Both the position numbers and the translations under genes were made by a program. From Phycisphaerales bacterium (GTDB taxonomy: Bacteria > Planctomycetota > Phycisphaerae > Phycisphaerales > UBA5793), in contig JADZAS010000021.1 of NCBI GenBank assembly GCA_020852515.1, forward strand, positions 113,256 through 177,255: a DNA stretch of 64,000 nucleotides, read 5' to 3'. Position 1 is the first letter of the stretch, and the number at the start of each line of letters is the position of its first letter. Under the pieces are notes generated by a model. That model made no database searches. It was given only the letters and a program-made list of their open reading frames with translations, and was not told the DNA's origin. Of the stretch, positions 45,278 to 54,261 are shown piece after piece.

Positions 45278-45796
45278 ATGCACCTCCGCTGGCTGCTGGG
45301 CAATTTCACCGATCCGCAGTACCACATCCCGCGGCGCGAGCAGTTTCGGCTCTCCAGCATCGCCCACGCCAGGTACCTGCCCGCGGGCGCTTTCTTGGGG
45401 CGCACGGCGCTGATCCTGCTTCCGCTCCTTGTGGGTTTCAATCTCATCGAGCCGATGCTCGGGTGGCTCGGCTACGCAGGACGGACCGGGCCCACCGCTT
45501 TTGCCTACGTGATTCTGGTGCTGGTCTTCTGGCCGTGGTGCGCCTGGATGTACCGCTCGCTCTACGTTCGCCCGATCCGCCGCGCCATGCGCGCCGCCGG
45601 CTACGACCTGTGCATCAACTGCGGCTACGAACTGCGCGGCTTGAGCGAGAGAATCGACCGCTGCCCTGAGTGCGGCCAGACGCGCGAGGCGGCGGCCCGC
45701 GCCGAACCCCGAGCCGCCAGTCCCGCGGCGCACCATCCAACCAGCCATCCATCGCACGAAACAGATCAACATGCCTCCGCCTCGCCTCGCCGCTGA
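45278..45796 (+). CDS. Membrane protein with CINCGYEL zinc ribbon
   Basis: 172 residues. Two transmembrane helices lie at about 42-62 and 72-92. A ribbon of the form CINCGYELRGLSERIDRCPECG follows, then a low-complexity Ala/Arg/His/Ser tail. CxxCGYxLRG...CPECG is common in planctomycete membrane proteins of unknown role. Its 3' end overlaps the DUF1801 gene by 26 bp. Confidence 0.72.
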   Translation: MHLRWLLGNFTDPQYHIPRREQFRLSSIAHARYLPAGAFLGRTALILLPLLVGFNLIEPMLGWLGYAGRTGPTAFAYVILVLVFWPWCAWMYRSLYVRPIRRAMRAAGYDLCINCGYELRGLSERIDRCPECGQTREAAARAEPRAASPAAHHPTSHPSHETDQHASASPRR

Positions 45797-46160
45797 TCAA
45801 CTCCGCGACCACCTGCTGCTCGAATCGGATGCGACGCGCCGGCTCGTTGAGCATTTGCGCCGTGTCGTGCTGCGCGCGGCCCCGCAGGCCGCCGAGGCGA
45901 TCAAGTTCGGCGCGCTGTCCTACTTCCACCTCGATGCGCCCTTCGGCTCGATCGGCGGCAACATCTGCATGATCGACATCAAGCGCGGGCAGGTCACGCT
46001 TGGCTTCATCCTCGGCGCCGAGCTGCACGACCCGCACGGGCTTCTCCGCGGCAGCGGCAAGTCCAAGCGCTTCGTGCCCATCGCCGACCGGAACGCCGCC
46101 GCCGACCCGCGCCTGGTCGCACTGATTCGGGATTCCGCCGAGCGATCACGGCCCGACTGA
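45771..46160 (+). CDS. DUF1801 domain protein
   Basis: 129 residues. The core matches the DUF1801 (YdhG-like) fold: AAEAIKFGALSYFHLDAPFG, CMIDIKRGQVTLGFILGAEL and KSKRFVPIAD. Family members are small cytoplasmic proteins without established activity. It overlaps the preceding gene, so translation may be coupled. Confidence 0.78.
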   Translation: MPPPRLAADQLRDHLLLESDATRRLVEHLRRVVLRAAPQAAEAIKFGALSYFHLDAPFGSIGGNICMIDIKRGQVTLGFILGAELHDPHGLLRGSGKSKRFVPIADRNAAADPRLVALIRDSAERSRPD

Positions 46161-46232
46161 GCCCTGCCGCGTCTGAACCGCCGGAGCAGGCGGGTGAGGG
46201 CGAGAATCTTGGCCCAGCTGCCCACAAAACGC

Positions 46233-46261
46233 TTGCACAACGCAGTCCAATCTGGTACATT
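46233..46261 (+). promoter_or_regulatory. Sigma70-like promoter for clpS, possibly leaderless
   Basis: TTGCAC (46233-46238), 17-bp spacer, TACATT (46256-46261). The expected start point falls on or next to the clpS ATG at 46268, and there is no Shine-Dalgarno sequence before that ATG. Confidence 0.5.
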
Positions 46262-46267
46262 CCAGAC

Positions 46268-46633
46268 ATGGGTGAAACGGCAACTGTCGAACGCACGCAG
46301 ACTCGCCCCGCATCAGCAGCCAGGCGCGAGGTCAAGCAGCCGCCGCTGTGGCACGTCGTGCTGCACGATGACAACGACCACACGTACATCTACGTCATGC
46401 GCATGCTCCAGCACCTGTTCATCAAGGGCTTCGAGGAGAGTTTCCGCATGGCGCAGCAGGTCGATACGCAGGGCCGCGTCATCTGCGACACCTGCCACAA
46501 GGAGCGGGCCGAGTTCAAGCGCGACCAGATCCTCAACTACGGGGCCGACATTCTCCTGGCCCGCTGCAAGGGATCGATGACGGCGACGATCGAGCCCGCG
46601 TGGTCGGATGATGATCACAGCAAGGGCGATTAA
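46268..46633 (+). CDS. clpS: ATP-dependent Clp protease adaptor ClpS
   Basis: 121 residues. After a flexible N-terminus comes LWHVVLHDDNDHTYIYVMRML, which carries the conserved DD.H/T substrate-binding residues of ClpS. GRVICDTCHKERAEFKRDQI and GSMTATIEPA complete the fold. ClpS brings N-degron substrates to ClpAP. No clpA is adjacent. The extra CDTC cysteine pair is not typical of E. coli ClpS. Confidence 0.88.
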   Translation: MGETATVERTQTRPASAARREVKQPPLWHVVLHDDNDHTYIYVMRMLQHLFIKGFEESFRMAQQVDTQGRVICDTCHKERAEFKRDQILNYGADILLARCKGSMTATIEPAWSDDDHSKGD

Positions 46634-46797
46634 CACTGACCGAACCTGATCGGCCGCGCGAGAGCCACTCACTGGTCGGCGCGTGCAGGACTACACTGCT
46701 CATGAACCCGGCCGGTCGCCGAGCCGAGTCACCACTGACGTCCGCGCAGCGCGACTGCTGCGAGGTAAATCCATTGCCAATGAGGAGTAGAAAGATC

Positions 46798-48177
46798 ATG
46801 AGAGAGAGATTCTTCCGGTTCATCAACCGCACGCGCATCGCGCTCGCGTCCGCCGCGGCCTGCCTGGCGCTCGCCGCCGCCCCGAGCCTCGCGCAGAACT
46901 ACATCCGCACCCAGATCCCTTCGCTGGGCGGAGCGGAGACCTACGTCGCCGATGTCAATGAACTCGGTCAGGTCGTCGGCCGATCGTTCACGAGCGGATT
47001 TTCCAACATGCGCGCGTACAAGTGGTCGCCCAGCACCGGCAGCCTCAACCTCGGCACACTATCGGGAGGGGGCGACAGCGAGGCGTGGGCGATCAACAAC
47101 ACCGGCACGGTGTGCGGCATCGCCACCAATTCCTCCGGCCATCGACGAGCTGTCAAGTGGGTCGGCACTGTCATCATCCAACTCCCCAACCTCGGCGGCA
47201 ACCAGAGCGGCGCCCTGGGCATCAACGAACACGGCGACATCGTCGGCTACTCCGAAACCGGCGGCACCGATCCCAACGGCTACCCCATTCGGCACGCGGC
47301 ACTCTGGCCTAACAGCGGCGGCATCGTCGACCTCGGCGTGCTGCCCGGCGGCGACACCCACTCCTACGCCTACGACATCAACAACTACGGTGTCGCCTGC
47401 GGCTACTCCGATGACGGTCCCGCCGGCGCCTTCGTCCGCCATCCCGTCAAGTTCGAGAACGGCGGGGTGCAGAACCTCGGGTCGCTCGGCGGCACCTTCG
47501 GCCACGCCTGGGCCATCAACGACAAGAGCGAGATCAGCGGCGACTCCTACCTCTCGGGCAACTCCGTCACCCGCGCCTTCAAATGGTCCAATGGCGTCAT
47601 GATGGACGTCGGCACGCTCCAGAACTCCTACAGCATCGCCCTGGACATCAACATCTTCGGCCAGATGTGCGGCATCTCGCCGCGCACCCTGCCGCGCGCC
47701 GTCCGCTGGGTCGGCGCCAACAACACCATCCAGGACATCAACAACTTTCTCCCCGGCGGCAGCCCCAGCATGGACCGGGCGGAAGGTGTTAACGGCGTCG
47801 GCCAAGTGGTTGTCGAAGACACCTCCGCCGACAGCCACCTGCTCACGCCGCCCGTCAAGCAGTTGCCGCTCTACGGGCCTGACCCCGGCGTCGCCGGCGC
47901 CAACAACCGCTTCACCGTCTACGGCGCCACGCCCGGCGCGACCATTCGGCTCTACTGGAGTCTGCGCGCGGGTTCGACCAACGTACCCGGCTGCCCGGGC
48001 CTCGTGCTTGACATGAATAGCGTGCGATTGGGTGCAACCATGACTGCCGACCCCAGCGGCCGCGCCAGCGTCGTGGGCTTCACCTCGCCGGCGGCGCACG
48101 GCCGGACCATCCGATACCAGGCGCTCGAGTACAGTTCCTGCCGCACGAGCAATCGCGTGGATTTCGCCTATCCCTGA
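46798..48177 (+). CDS. Secreted HAF-repeat protein
   Basis: 459 residues from ATG 46798, after tgaggagtag. A signal peptide (about 1-30, ending PSLAQ) is followed by six or seven repeats of the form LG.L.GG.SxAxxINxxGxxxG (NLGTLSGGGDSEAWAIN, DLGVLPGGDTHSYAYDIN, NLGSLGGTFGHAWAIN), the HAF-type extracellular repeat, likely a beta-propeller. The last 100 residues form a separate domain with a Cys pair. The ligand is unknown. Confidence 0.82.
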   Translation: MRERFFRFINRTRIALASAAACLALAAAPSLAQNYIRTQIPSLGGAETYVADVNELGQVVGRSFTSGFSNMRAYKWSPSTGSLNLGTLSGGGDSEAWAINNTGTVCGIATNSSGHRRAVKWVGTVIIQLPNLGGNQSGALGINEHGDIVGYSETGGTDPNGYPIRHAALWPNSGGIVDLGVLPGGDTHSYAYDINNYGVACGYSDDGPAGAFVRHPVKFENGGVQNLGSLGGTFGHAWAINDKSEISGDSYLSGNSVTRAFKWSNGVMMDVGTLQNSYSIALDINIFGQMCGISPRTLPRAVRWVGANNTIQDINNFLPGGSPSMDRAEGVNGVGQVVVEDTSADSHLLTPPVKQLPLYGPDPGVAGANNRFTVYGATPGATIRLYWSLRAGSTNVPGCPGLVLDMNSVRLGATMTADPSGRASVVGFTSPAAHGRTIRYQALEYSSCRTSNRVDFAYP

Positions 48178-48201
48178 GCGCCCGCACACCAACGAAACGA
48201 C

Positions 48202-48232
48202 AAGGGACGGCTCGAATGAGCCGTCCCTTTCT
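48202..48232. terminator. Intrinsic terminator between convergent secreted-protein genes
   Basis: AAGGGACGGCTC, GAAT loop, GAGCCGTCCCTT: a perfect 12-bp stem followed by TCTT. It ends the HAF gene and may also act on the convergent gene. Confidence 0.88.
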
Positions 48233-48263
48233 TGATGAATTCAATTCAACAGGAAGCGCCACA

Positions 48264-49142
48264 CTACGGCAACTGCACGACGTTGCTCGTGTCGCACGGC
48301 GAATCGACGACCACCAGTTGCAGGTAGCCGCCGCACGCGCCCGTGCCGATGTTACCGTTCACCTGGCCGCTGCCATTGGCGCCGGTGCCGATGGTCCGCG
48401 CCAGTTGGAGTTGGTTCGTTCCGAGTCCCAATTGGGTGCCGGCACACGGGCCGTTTGGAATCACGTAGGACCCGGTCATGCGGGAGAAGACCACGCCCAT
48501 CTGCCGATTGGCCGTGGCTCCGTTCCAACTGAGCGTGATCTGCCCTGGACATGTGCCGGTGACGCGCAGCGACACGCCTTCCGTCGAATACTCGACGGTG
48601 AGCACGGGCGGCTGCGGGCTCGCGTCGGCCCCGTGCCAGTAGACGTAGCTGTAGGAGGTCTGAATGTTGCGCATCACGATGGTCAGGTAGCCGTCGGCGA
48701 TGTCCGCCGACCAGTCGGCGGCGCCGACGTCGATCTCCCAGTCGAACGGGATCAGGCTGCCGGAAGGAAAGTTGTTGTAGACCGCGGAAATCGTCTCCCC
48801 GAGGCCCGGGTGCGGGTTCGTCGGCCCGCGCGACCACGAGTCGTCCGAAACGCGGTAGAGCTGAACCTGCGGATCGCTGTACGGGTTGTTGAATCCCTCC
48901 TCGTGGTACGTGCGAAGGTTCATGGCGATGATCTGCGCGCCGCTGGGAATCTGGCTGAAGTCGAACTTCAGGAAGCCGTCAACGAAGCGACTGTTCCAGT
49001 ACGCGCGCAGGCGATTGTCATTCCAGTTCTCATTGGTCGATGAGATGCACTTGGAATCGACCGCGACGAGGTCCACGATCTGCGCCTGCGCCGCAGAGGT
49101 GATGGCAGCCAGAGCCACGGTCGCCAGAGCCAGGTGTTTCAT
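48264..49142 (-). CDS. Secreted protein with DNRLRE-like N-domain
   Basis: 292 residues with a signal peptide (MKHLALATVALAA...AQA) and a GGAGAG site upstream. The N-terminal beta domain contains NRLRAYWNSRFVDGFLKFDF and resembles the DNRLRE family found in extracellular matrix or carbohydrate-binding contexts. A C-terminal domain of about 100 residues (VTGTCPGQITLSWNGATANRQ ... CDTSNVVQL) has cysteines and is of a type seen repeatedly in planctomycete exported proteins. Function is unknown. Confidence 0.75.
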   Translation of the reverse strand: MKHLALATVALAAITSAAQAQIVDLVAVDSKCISSTNENWNDNRLRAYWNSRFVDGFLKFDFSQIPSGAQIIAMNLRTYHEEGFNNPYSDPQVQLYRVSDDSWSRGPTNPHPGLGETISAVYNNFPSGSLIPFDWEIDVGAADWSADIADGYLTIVMRNIQTSYSYVYWHGADASPQPPVLTVEYSTEGVSLRVTGTCPGQITLSWNGATANRQMGVVFSRMTGSYVIPNGPCAGTQLGLGTNQLQLARTIGTGANGSGQVNGNIGTGACGGYLQLVVVDSPCDTSNVVQLP

Positions 49143-49344
49143 GATCTCTCTCCTGTGATTTGCCCCCGCCCCCGGACCGGCAACACGCGTTGCAGCCCGG
49201 TCGCGTCGGTGCAAAGTACCAGAATTCGCCCGATCTGTCAAGGGCCGTCGGCGGTGTCGGGCAATTCACCCTGAATCAGGCCGCGGATCCGGACTGGACC
49301 GATCGTTGCGGCTCCACCGCGTGAGACCCCGCTACGATGCTCCC

Positions 49345-50736
49345 ATGAGCAGCAAAACGCAGCGCGCACCGGTCTTTGGCGATGTCCTGGAGATGATCGG
49401 CAACACGCCCATGCTCGAGTTTCGCCGCCTCGACACCGGGCCATGCCGGCTCTTTGGCAAACTCGAATACACCAACCCCGGCGGGTCCGTCAAGGACCGT
49501 ATGGGCTGGCGCATGATCGAGCAGGCCGAGCAGGATGGCCGACTCAAGCCCGGCGGACTCATCATCGAAGCCACCGCCGGCAACACCGGCATCGCACTGG
49601 CCCTCGTCGGCTGCCTGCGCGGCTACCGGGTCAAAGTCGTCATGCCCGACAAGATGAGCCAGGAGAAGATCGACCACCTCAAAGCCCTCGGCGCGCAGGT
49701 CGTGCTCACCCGGTCCGACGTCGCCAAGGGCCATCCCGATTACTACCAGGATCTCGCCCAGCGCATCGCCGACGAAGAAAGCGGCTTCTATGTCAACCAG
49801 TTCGGCAATCCCGCCAACGCCCAGGCCCATTACGAAACGACCGGGCCCGAGATCTGGGAACAGTTGGAAGGGGACATCGACGCCGTCGTGTTCGGCGTCG
49901 GCTCAGGCGGCACACTCAGCGGAACAGGAAAGTACCTCAAAGAGAAGAACCCGAAGATCGACATCGTGCTCGCCGACCCGAAGGGCTCGGTGCTCGCGCC
50001 GCTCGTGAAGACCGGCAAGATGATTGAGCCGGGCTCGTGGCTCGTGGAAGGCATCGGCGAAGACTTCGTCCCGTCCATTCTCGATCTTGACCTTGTTACC
50101 GATGCGTACGAAGTGACCGACGCCGAGGCGTTTCACGCTGCTCGGCATCTGCTGCGGACCGAGGGCGTCTTCGCGGGTTCATCGTCGGGCACGCTGCTCG
50201 CCGGCGCGCTCAAGTACTGCCGGGCGCAGCAGAGCGCCAAGCGCGTGTGCGTGCTCGTGTGCGACACGGGCAACAAATACCTCAATAAGATGTTCTCGGA
50301 TTCGTGGATGATCGAGAACGGCTTCATCCGGCGCGAGGAGTTCGGCGACCTGCGCGATCTCATTCAGCGTCGCCACCTCGATCAGGAAGACTTCACCGTT
50401 TCGCCGACCGACACGCTGGCCGTGGCGCATGGCCGGATGAAGTTGTACGGCATCAGCCAGGTGCCGGTGATCCGCGACCGGCAGATCGTGGGCATCATCG
50501 ACGAGTCGGACCTGCTGCTGGCGGTGAACACCGACCCGGCAAACTTCAAAAGGTCGGTGGGGGACTTCATGGTCACGCGCCTCGAGACCCTGCCGCCGCG
50601 CGCCGACATCCGCTCGCTGGTGCCGATCTTCCGCGCGAGCAAGGTGGCCCTCATCGCCGACGCCGAACAGTACTACGGCCTCATCACCCAGATCGACCTG
50701 CTCAACTACCTCCGAAGACAAGCGCTGCAGTCGTAG
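49345..50736 (+). CDS. Cystathionine beta-synthase
   Basis: 463 residues from ATG 49345. The fold-type II PLP domain carries the cofactor lysine K50 in NPGGSVKDR, the asparagine loop EATAGNTGIALALVG, and GVGSGGTLSGTGKYL for phosphate binding. Two CBS motifs occupy about 340-460 (DTLAVAHGRMKLYGISQVPV and RADIRSLVPIF). This is the cystathionine beta-synthase architecture (serine plus homocysteine to cystathionine), not plain CysK. With the gamma-lyase gene at 51304 it makes a reverse transsulfuration pair, interrupted by a GxxExxY gene. Confidence 0.9.
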   Translation: MSSKTQRAPVFGDVLEMIGNTPMLEFRRLDTGPCRLFGKLEYTNPGGSVKDRMGWRMIEQAEQDGRLKPGGLIIEATAGNTGIALALVGCLRGYRVKVVMPDKMSQEKIDHLKALGAQVVLTRSDVAKGHPDYYQDLAQRIADEESGFYVNQFGNPANAQAHYETTGPEIWEQLEGDIDAVVFGVGSGGTLSGTGKYLKEKNPKIDIVLADPKGSVLAPLVKTGKMIEPGSWLVEGIGEDFVPSILDLDLVTDAYEVTDAEAFHAARHLLRTEGVFAGSSSGTLLAGALKYCRAQQSAKRVCVLVCDTGNKYLNKMFSDSWMIENGFIRREEFGDLRDLIQRRHLDQEDFTVSPTDTLAVAHGRMKLYGISQVPVIRDRQIVGIIDESDLLLAVNTDPANFKRSVGDFMVTRLETLPPRADIRSLVPIFRASKVALIADAEQYYGLITQIDLLNYLRRQALQS

Positions 50737-50757
50737 AAATTTGAATGCTCAAGGTTT

Positions 50758-50797
50758 ACCACAAAGGGCACAAAGGCACAAAGAGGGCACGAAGTGG
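50758..50797 (+). repeat. Left arm of inverted repeat around the GxxExxY gene
   Basis: A purine-rich block built on ACCACAAAGGGCACAAAG, imperfectly complementary over about 40 bp to 51231-51269 on the other side of the gene. Confidence 0.75.
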
Positions 50798-50824
50798 ATG
50801 CAATCGAACTCGGGGGAGAGCTGC

Positions 50825-51220
50825 ATGAGGACTTATGAGCCTCTTGAGCCGGAAGTAGAGGAGTCGGCGCGCGTCGTCGTCGACTCGGCGCTGACCGTGC
50901 ATCGCCACCTGGGGCCGGGGCTGATCGAAAGTGTCTATCAAACGTGCATGTGCCATGAGTTTCGCAAGCGCGGAATTCGCTTCGCCGTGCAGGAAGCGGT
51001 TCCAATCTTCTATGACGGCGAGCGGCTCGACGCCTGCCTGAAACCGGACCTTGTCGTGAACGAGCATCTGATTGTCGAACTCAAGTCGGTGGACGCCCTA
51101 CACGCGATCCACGAAGCACAGACGCTGACCTACCTGCGCATCACCGGACTTCGCCTCGCGCTGCTGATCAACTTCAACGTACTTCGGATCAAGGATGGGA
51201 TTCGCCGGCTGGTTCTCTGA
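50825..51220 (+). CDS. GxxExxY family protein (PDDEXK-like)
   Basis: 131 residues from ATG 50825. The name motif is seen in HRHLGPGLIESVYQ. A later VVNEHLIVELKSVDAL holds the E-x-K core of PD-(D/E)XK nucleases. AQTLTYLRITGLRLALLINF closes the fold. The biological role of this family is not established. The gene lies between inverted repeats and between two functionally linked transsulfuration genes, so it looks like an inserted unit. Confidence 0.85.
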   Translation: MRTYEPLEPEVEESARVVVDSALTVHRHLGPGLIESVYQTCMCHEFRKRGIRFAVQEAVPIFYDGERLDACLKPDLVVNEHLIVELKSVDALHAIHEAQTLTYLRITGLRLALLINFNVLRIKDGIRRLVL

Positions 51221-51230
51221 ACTGATCGCT

Positions 51231-51269
51231 CCTTTGTGCCCTCTTTGTGCTCTTCGTGCCCTTTGTGGT
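51231..51269 (-). repeat. Right arm of inverted repeat around the GxxExxY gene
   Basis: CTTTGTGCCCTCTTTGTGCT and the rest of the block mirror the left arm at 50758-50797 with a few mismatches. Together they frame a segment of about 510 bp. Confidence 0.75.
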
Positions 51270-51303
51270 GACCATTGGTCGAACGAAACCGCAGGAAACA
51301 ATC

Positions 51304-52479
51304 ATGAAACTGGAAACGCAAGTCATTCACGGCGGGCAGGCGCCTGATCCGCATACCGGCGCCGTCATGCCGCCCGTCAGTTTTTCCAGCACCTATGTGC
51401 AGCAGAGCCCGGGCGTGCACAAGGGCTTTGAGTATTCCCGTTCGCACAACCCCACGCGCTACGCGCTCGAACGCTGCATGGCAGCGCTCGAGGGCGGCAA
51501 GGTCGAAAACGACGTCACGCACGGCGGCTTCGCGTTCGCCTCCGGCCTGGCCGCGATGGGCACCTGCCTCGAACTCCTCGACTCGGGCGACCACGTCATC
51601 GCCATGGATGATCTCTACGGCGGGTCGTACCGCCTCATGACGCGCGTTCGCGAGCGCAGTCAGGGCCTGAGCATCTCCTACGTGGACATGACCGATGCGA
51701 GCCGCATCGAAGCCGCGATCACCGATCGCACCAGACTCATCTGGGTCGAGACGCCGACCAATCCCACGCTCAAACTCGTCGATCTCGCCGCCGTCGCCGC
51801 GATCGGCCGCAGGCACAACCTCATCACGGTCTGCGACAACACATTCGCCTCGCCGATGCTCCAACGTCCGATCGAACTGGGCTTTGACATCGCCATGCAC
51901 TCGGCGACCAAGTACCTCGGCGGGCACAGCGACGCAGTGGGGGGGATCCTCGTGACCAACCGCCCCGACCTCGCCGAGCGGCTCCGCTTCATGCAGAACG
52001 CGATCGGCTCAGTCCTGGGCCCGATGGACTGCTACCTCGTACTGCGCGGCATCAAGACGCTTGCGGTGCGCATGGAGCGCCATTGCCGCAACGCCGCCGA
52101 AATCGCACGCCGGCTCGAAGCCCATCCAAACGTTGAGCGCATCGTGTATCCCGGCCTCGCTTCACACCCGCAGCACGATCTCGCCGCCCGGCAGATGCGA
52201 TTGAACCGCGAGCCGGCCGGCGGAGGCATGATCACCATCTGGCTCAAAGGCGGCCTCAACGAGTCCCGCCGCTTCCTCGAGCGCGTCCACCTCTTCTCGC
52301 TCGCCGAATCGCTCGGCGGCGTCGAGTCGCTCATCGAGCATCCTGCGATCATGACCCACGCATCCGTGCCGCCCGACAAGCGAAAGGCGCTGGGCATCGA
52401 TGACAACCTCTGCCGTCTGAGCGTGGGGATCGAGAACGTCGAAGACCTCTGGCACGATCTCGAACACGCGCTGAAGTAG
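51304..52479 (+). CDS. Cystathionine gamma-lyase (or gamma-synthase) of the Cys/Met PLP family
   Basis: 391 residues from ATG 51304. The family stretches are HGGQAPDPHTGAVMPPVSFSST, YSRSHNPTRYALERCMAALEGG, ETPTNPTLKLVD and the PLP-binding HSATKYLGGHSD (K203). SLGGVESLIEHPAIMTHASVP is the C-terminal signature. Pairing with cystathionine beta-synthase favours the lyase (cystathionine to cysteine) over the synthase, but sequence alone does not separate the two securely. Confidence 0.9.
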   Translation: MKLETQVIHGGQAPDPHTGAVMPPVSFSSTYVQQSPGVHKGFEYSRSHNPTRYALERCMAALEGGKVENDVTHGGFAFASGLAAMGTCLELLDSGDHVIAMDDLYGGSYRLMTRVRERSQGLSISYVDMTDASRIEAAITDRTRLIWVETPTNPTLKLVDLAAVAAIGRRHNLITVCDNTFASPMLQRPIELGFDIAMHSATKYLGGHSDAVGGILVTNRPDLAERLRFMQNAIGSVLGPMDCYLVLRGIKTLAVRMERHCRNAAEIARRLEAHPNVERIVYPGLASHPQHDLAARQMRLNREPAGGGMITIWLKGGLNESRRFLERVHLFSLAESLGGVESLIEHPAIMTHASVPPDKRKALGIDDNLCRLSVGIENVEDLWHDLEHALK

Positions 52480-52506
52480 CGCGGGACGCTCGCGTCGATG
52501 GCGCCG

Positions 52507-53202
52507 TCAAAGCACGTCGTCGCGGTATGCGGTGGTATAGGCCGCCAGCACCGTCAGACCGCCGCGCACCTTCTCGCCCATGCGCACGCGCACCTCGACC
52601 TGGTCTGGCCGGGGGAGGATGAGTTCGGTGGTGGAGCCGAACTTGATCATGCCGATGCGCTCGCCGCGCTCGAGTCGCTGGCCGCCTTGCAGCGGGCACA
52701 CGATGCGCCGCGCGACGGCGCCGCTGACCTGCCGCACGCCGATCGTCTCACCGTCGCGATCGAGGATGATGAGATTCGACTCGTTCACGCGCGCCGATTC
52801 GGCGGTCCGCGCATCGAGATAGCGTCCCGGCCGGTGATGCAGACGCACAACAGTCGCCGCGCACGGGCTGCGATTGATGTGCACATCGAGCACGCTCAGA
52901 AAGATGCGGATGATGACAGCCGGGGCGCCGCCGGTCGCCTCGTGCTCATCCACGCGCTCGATGGCGGAGATCTTGCCGTCAGCCGGCGCGAGAAACACGT
53001 CCGGTTCCAGGTCGTTGGGCACGTTGCGGATCGGGTCCCGGAAGAACGCGGCCACGGCCATCCACATCAGCCAGATGGGAATGAGCAGCCAGCCCCAGCC
53101 GAGCCACCAGGCGCCCACCGACAGCGCCGCCGCCACGAGCAGCGCCACACCCCATTCGCGCAACCCGTACATCGCAAGCGGCATCGCGCTGCACTCCATC
53201 AA
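52507..53202 (-). CDS. psd: Phosphatidylserine decarboxylase, short (PSD-A-like) form
   Basis: 231 residues. One or two N-terminal membrane helices (about 18-53) lead to AFFRDPIRNVP, VFLAPADGKISAIE and LSVLDVHINRSP. The self-cleavage site is MIKFGSTTELI, with cleavage expected between G189 and S190 to give the pyruvoyl group. The short length and GST motif match the proenzyme form common outside enterobacteria. It makes phosphatidylethanolamine. The matching PssA gene is not adjacent. Confidence 0.92.
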   Translation of the reverse strand: MMECSAMPLAMYGLREWGVALLVAAALSVGAWWLGWGWLLIPIWLMWMAVAAFFRDPIRNVPNDLEPDVFLAPADGKISAIERVDEHEATGGAPAVIIRIFLSVLDVHINRSPCAATVVRLHHRPGRYLDARTAESARVNESNLIILDRDGETIGVRQVSGAVARRIVCPLQGGQRLERGERIGMIKFGSTTELILPRPDQVEVRVRMGEKVRGGLTVLAAYTTAYRDDVL

Positions 53203-53262
53203 TGCACAGCATCGACTCGCGCACGCCGCGCGACGTCTTTCCCGGCGGCAATCGCGTCCCGA

Positions 53263-54054
53263 TTACTGGAACGTCTTGCCGACAAACCAGCCGATGATTC
53301 CCGCGATGAGCGTCACGCCGGCGAAGATGCCCACGTACATCCACAGGTTGCTGGCGATCGACTGCGCGATCCCCGCCACCGTCTGGTCGCCGACCAATGC
53401 CGTGAACACAACCAGCGTGCTGATCGCCAGCGAGATGAGCGAGCCGATGGCCAGCCCGACCGCCAGGCCGCTGCCGGCGCCGTCGTAGTATTCCACGGTC
53501 GCGGGCATGACCATCGCTCCGCCCGGCGCTGCGGCCACTTCCCCGGCAGGCGAAGCGAACAGGCCCGATGCCCCGCCCGACTGCGCCGCCTCTTCCTCGC
53601 CCGGATAGTTGATGTCATCCAGCACCGCGCCCAGCGACGTGTCATCCGCCTCGCGCGTGAGATCGAGCAGGCCCGATCCCGATGCGTGCGGGTCAAGGCT
53701 GAAGCCGGCCGGCGAAATCGAATCCGACACCTGCGTCGCGGCGCTCGGGTCGGCCTTTTCAAGATCATCCGAATCGAAAATCGAAATTCCCGTGGACTCC
53801 TTCGAGTCCATCAGCCCCAGCACGGACTCTTCCTTGTCTTCAATCGCCTTGTTGTCGGCGCTGTCGGCCAGGCCGATGGGCTCAGCCGTTTCGTCGTCGC
53901 CCGCGAGCAGGTCAATCTGCTCTTTCTTGAACATCAGTTTGTCGCGATCGCGAAACTCCTGGATCTGTCCGGACGCAGCCATCTTGGTCACTTCGTCAGG
54001 TGACTTGCCCAGTCGGGCGGCGGCTTCGTCGAGCGTGTAGAACATCTTCGCCAT
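53263..54054 (-). CDS. HTH-domain protein with C-terminal membrane anchor
   Basis: 263 residues from ATG 54054. The N-terminus (MAKMFYTLDEAAARLGKSPDEV, then IQEFRDRDKLMFKKEQIDLL) is a MerR/excisionase-type winged helix. The middle is acidic and unstructured (about 60-175). Two transmembrane helices at about 195-218 and 233-258 end the protein. This mix is seen in planctomycetes. It might be a membrane-tethered regulator, but no target is evident. Confidence 0.75.
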   Translation of the reverse strand: MAKMFYTLDEAAARLGKSPDEVTKMAASGQIQEFRDRDKLMFKKEQIDLLAGDDETAEPIGLADSADNKAIEDKEESVLGLMDSKESTGISIFDSDDLEKADPSAATQVSDSISPAGFSLDPHASGSGLLDLTREADDTSLGAVLDDINYPGEEEAAQSGGASGLFASPAGEVAAAPGGAMVMPATVEYYDGAGSGLAVGLAIGSLISLAISTLVVFTALVGDQTVAGIAQSIASNLWMYVGIFAGVTLIAGIIGWFVGKTFQ

Positions 54055-54261
54055 CGTGACAACCTCCGTGGTTTCGCGCCATGCCGGCCCCGGCCTCGGG
54101 GCCAAAAATGCGGCCGTGTGCCGCGGGGCGACTGTATCGCCCTGCAAACAGAAGACTAGCGTCGTGGCGGCGTTGCGGCAACACTTCCGCCCCCTCCCGC
54201 CGCGGTGCCACCCTGTTCGGCCGACCCCGCCAGCCGCCCCAGGGCGTACGATCATCCCACG

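Noticed and set aside
52498..54003. A 501-codon plus-strand frame across psd and the HTH gene
   Set aside because: It covers two genes with clear motifs on the other strand and lacks any family signal.
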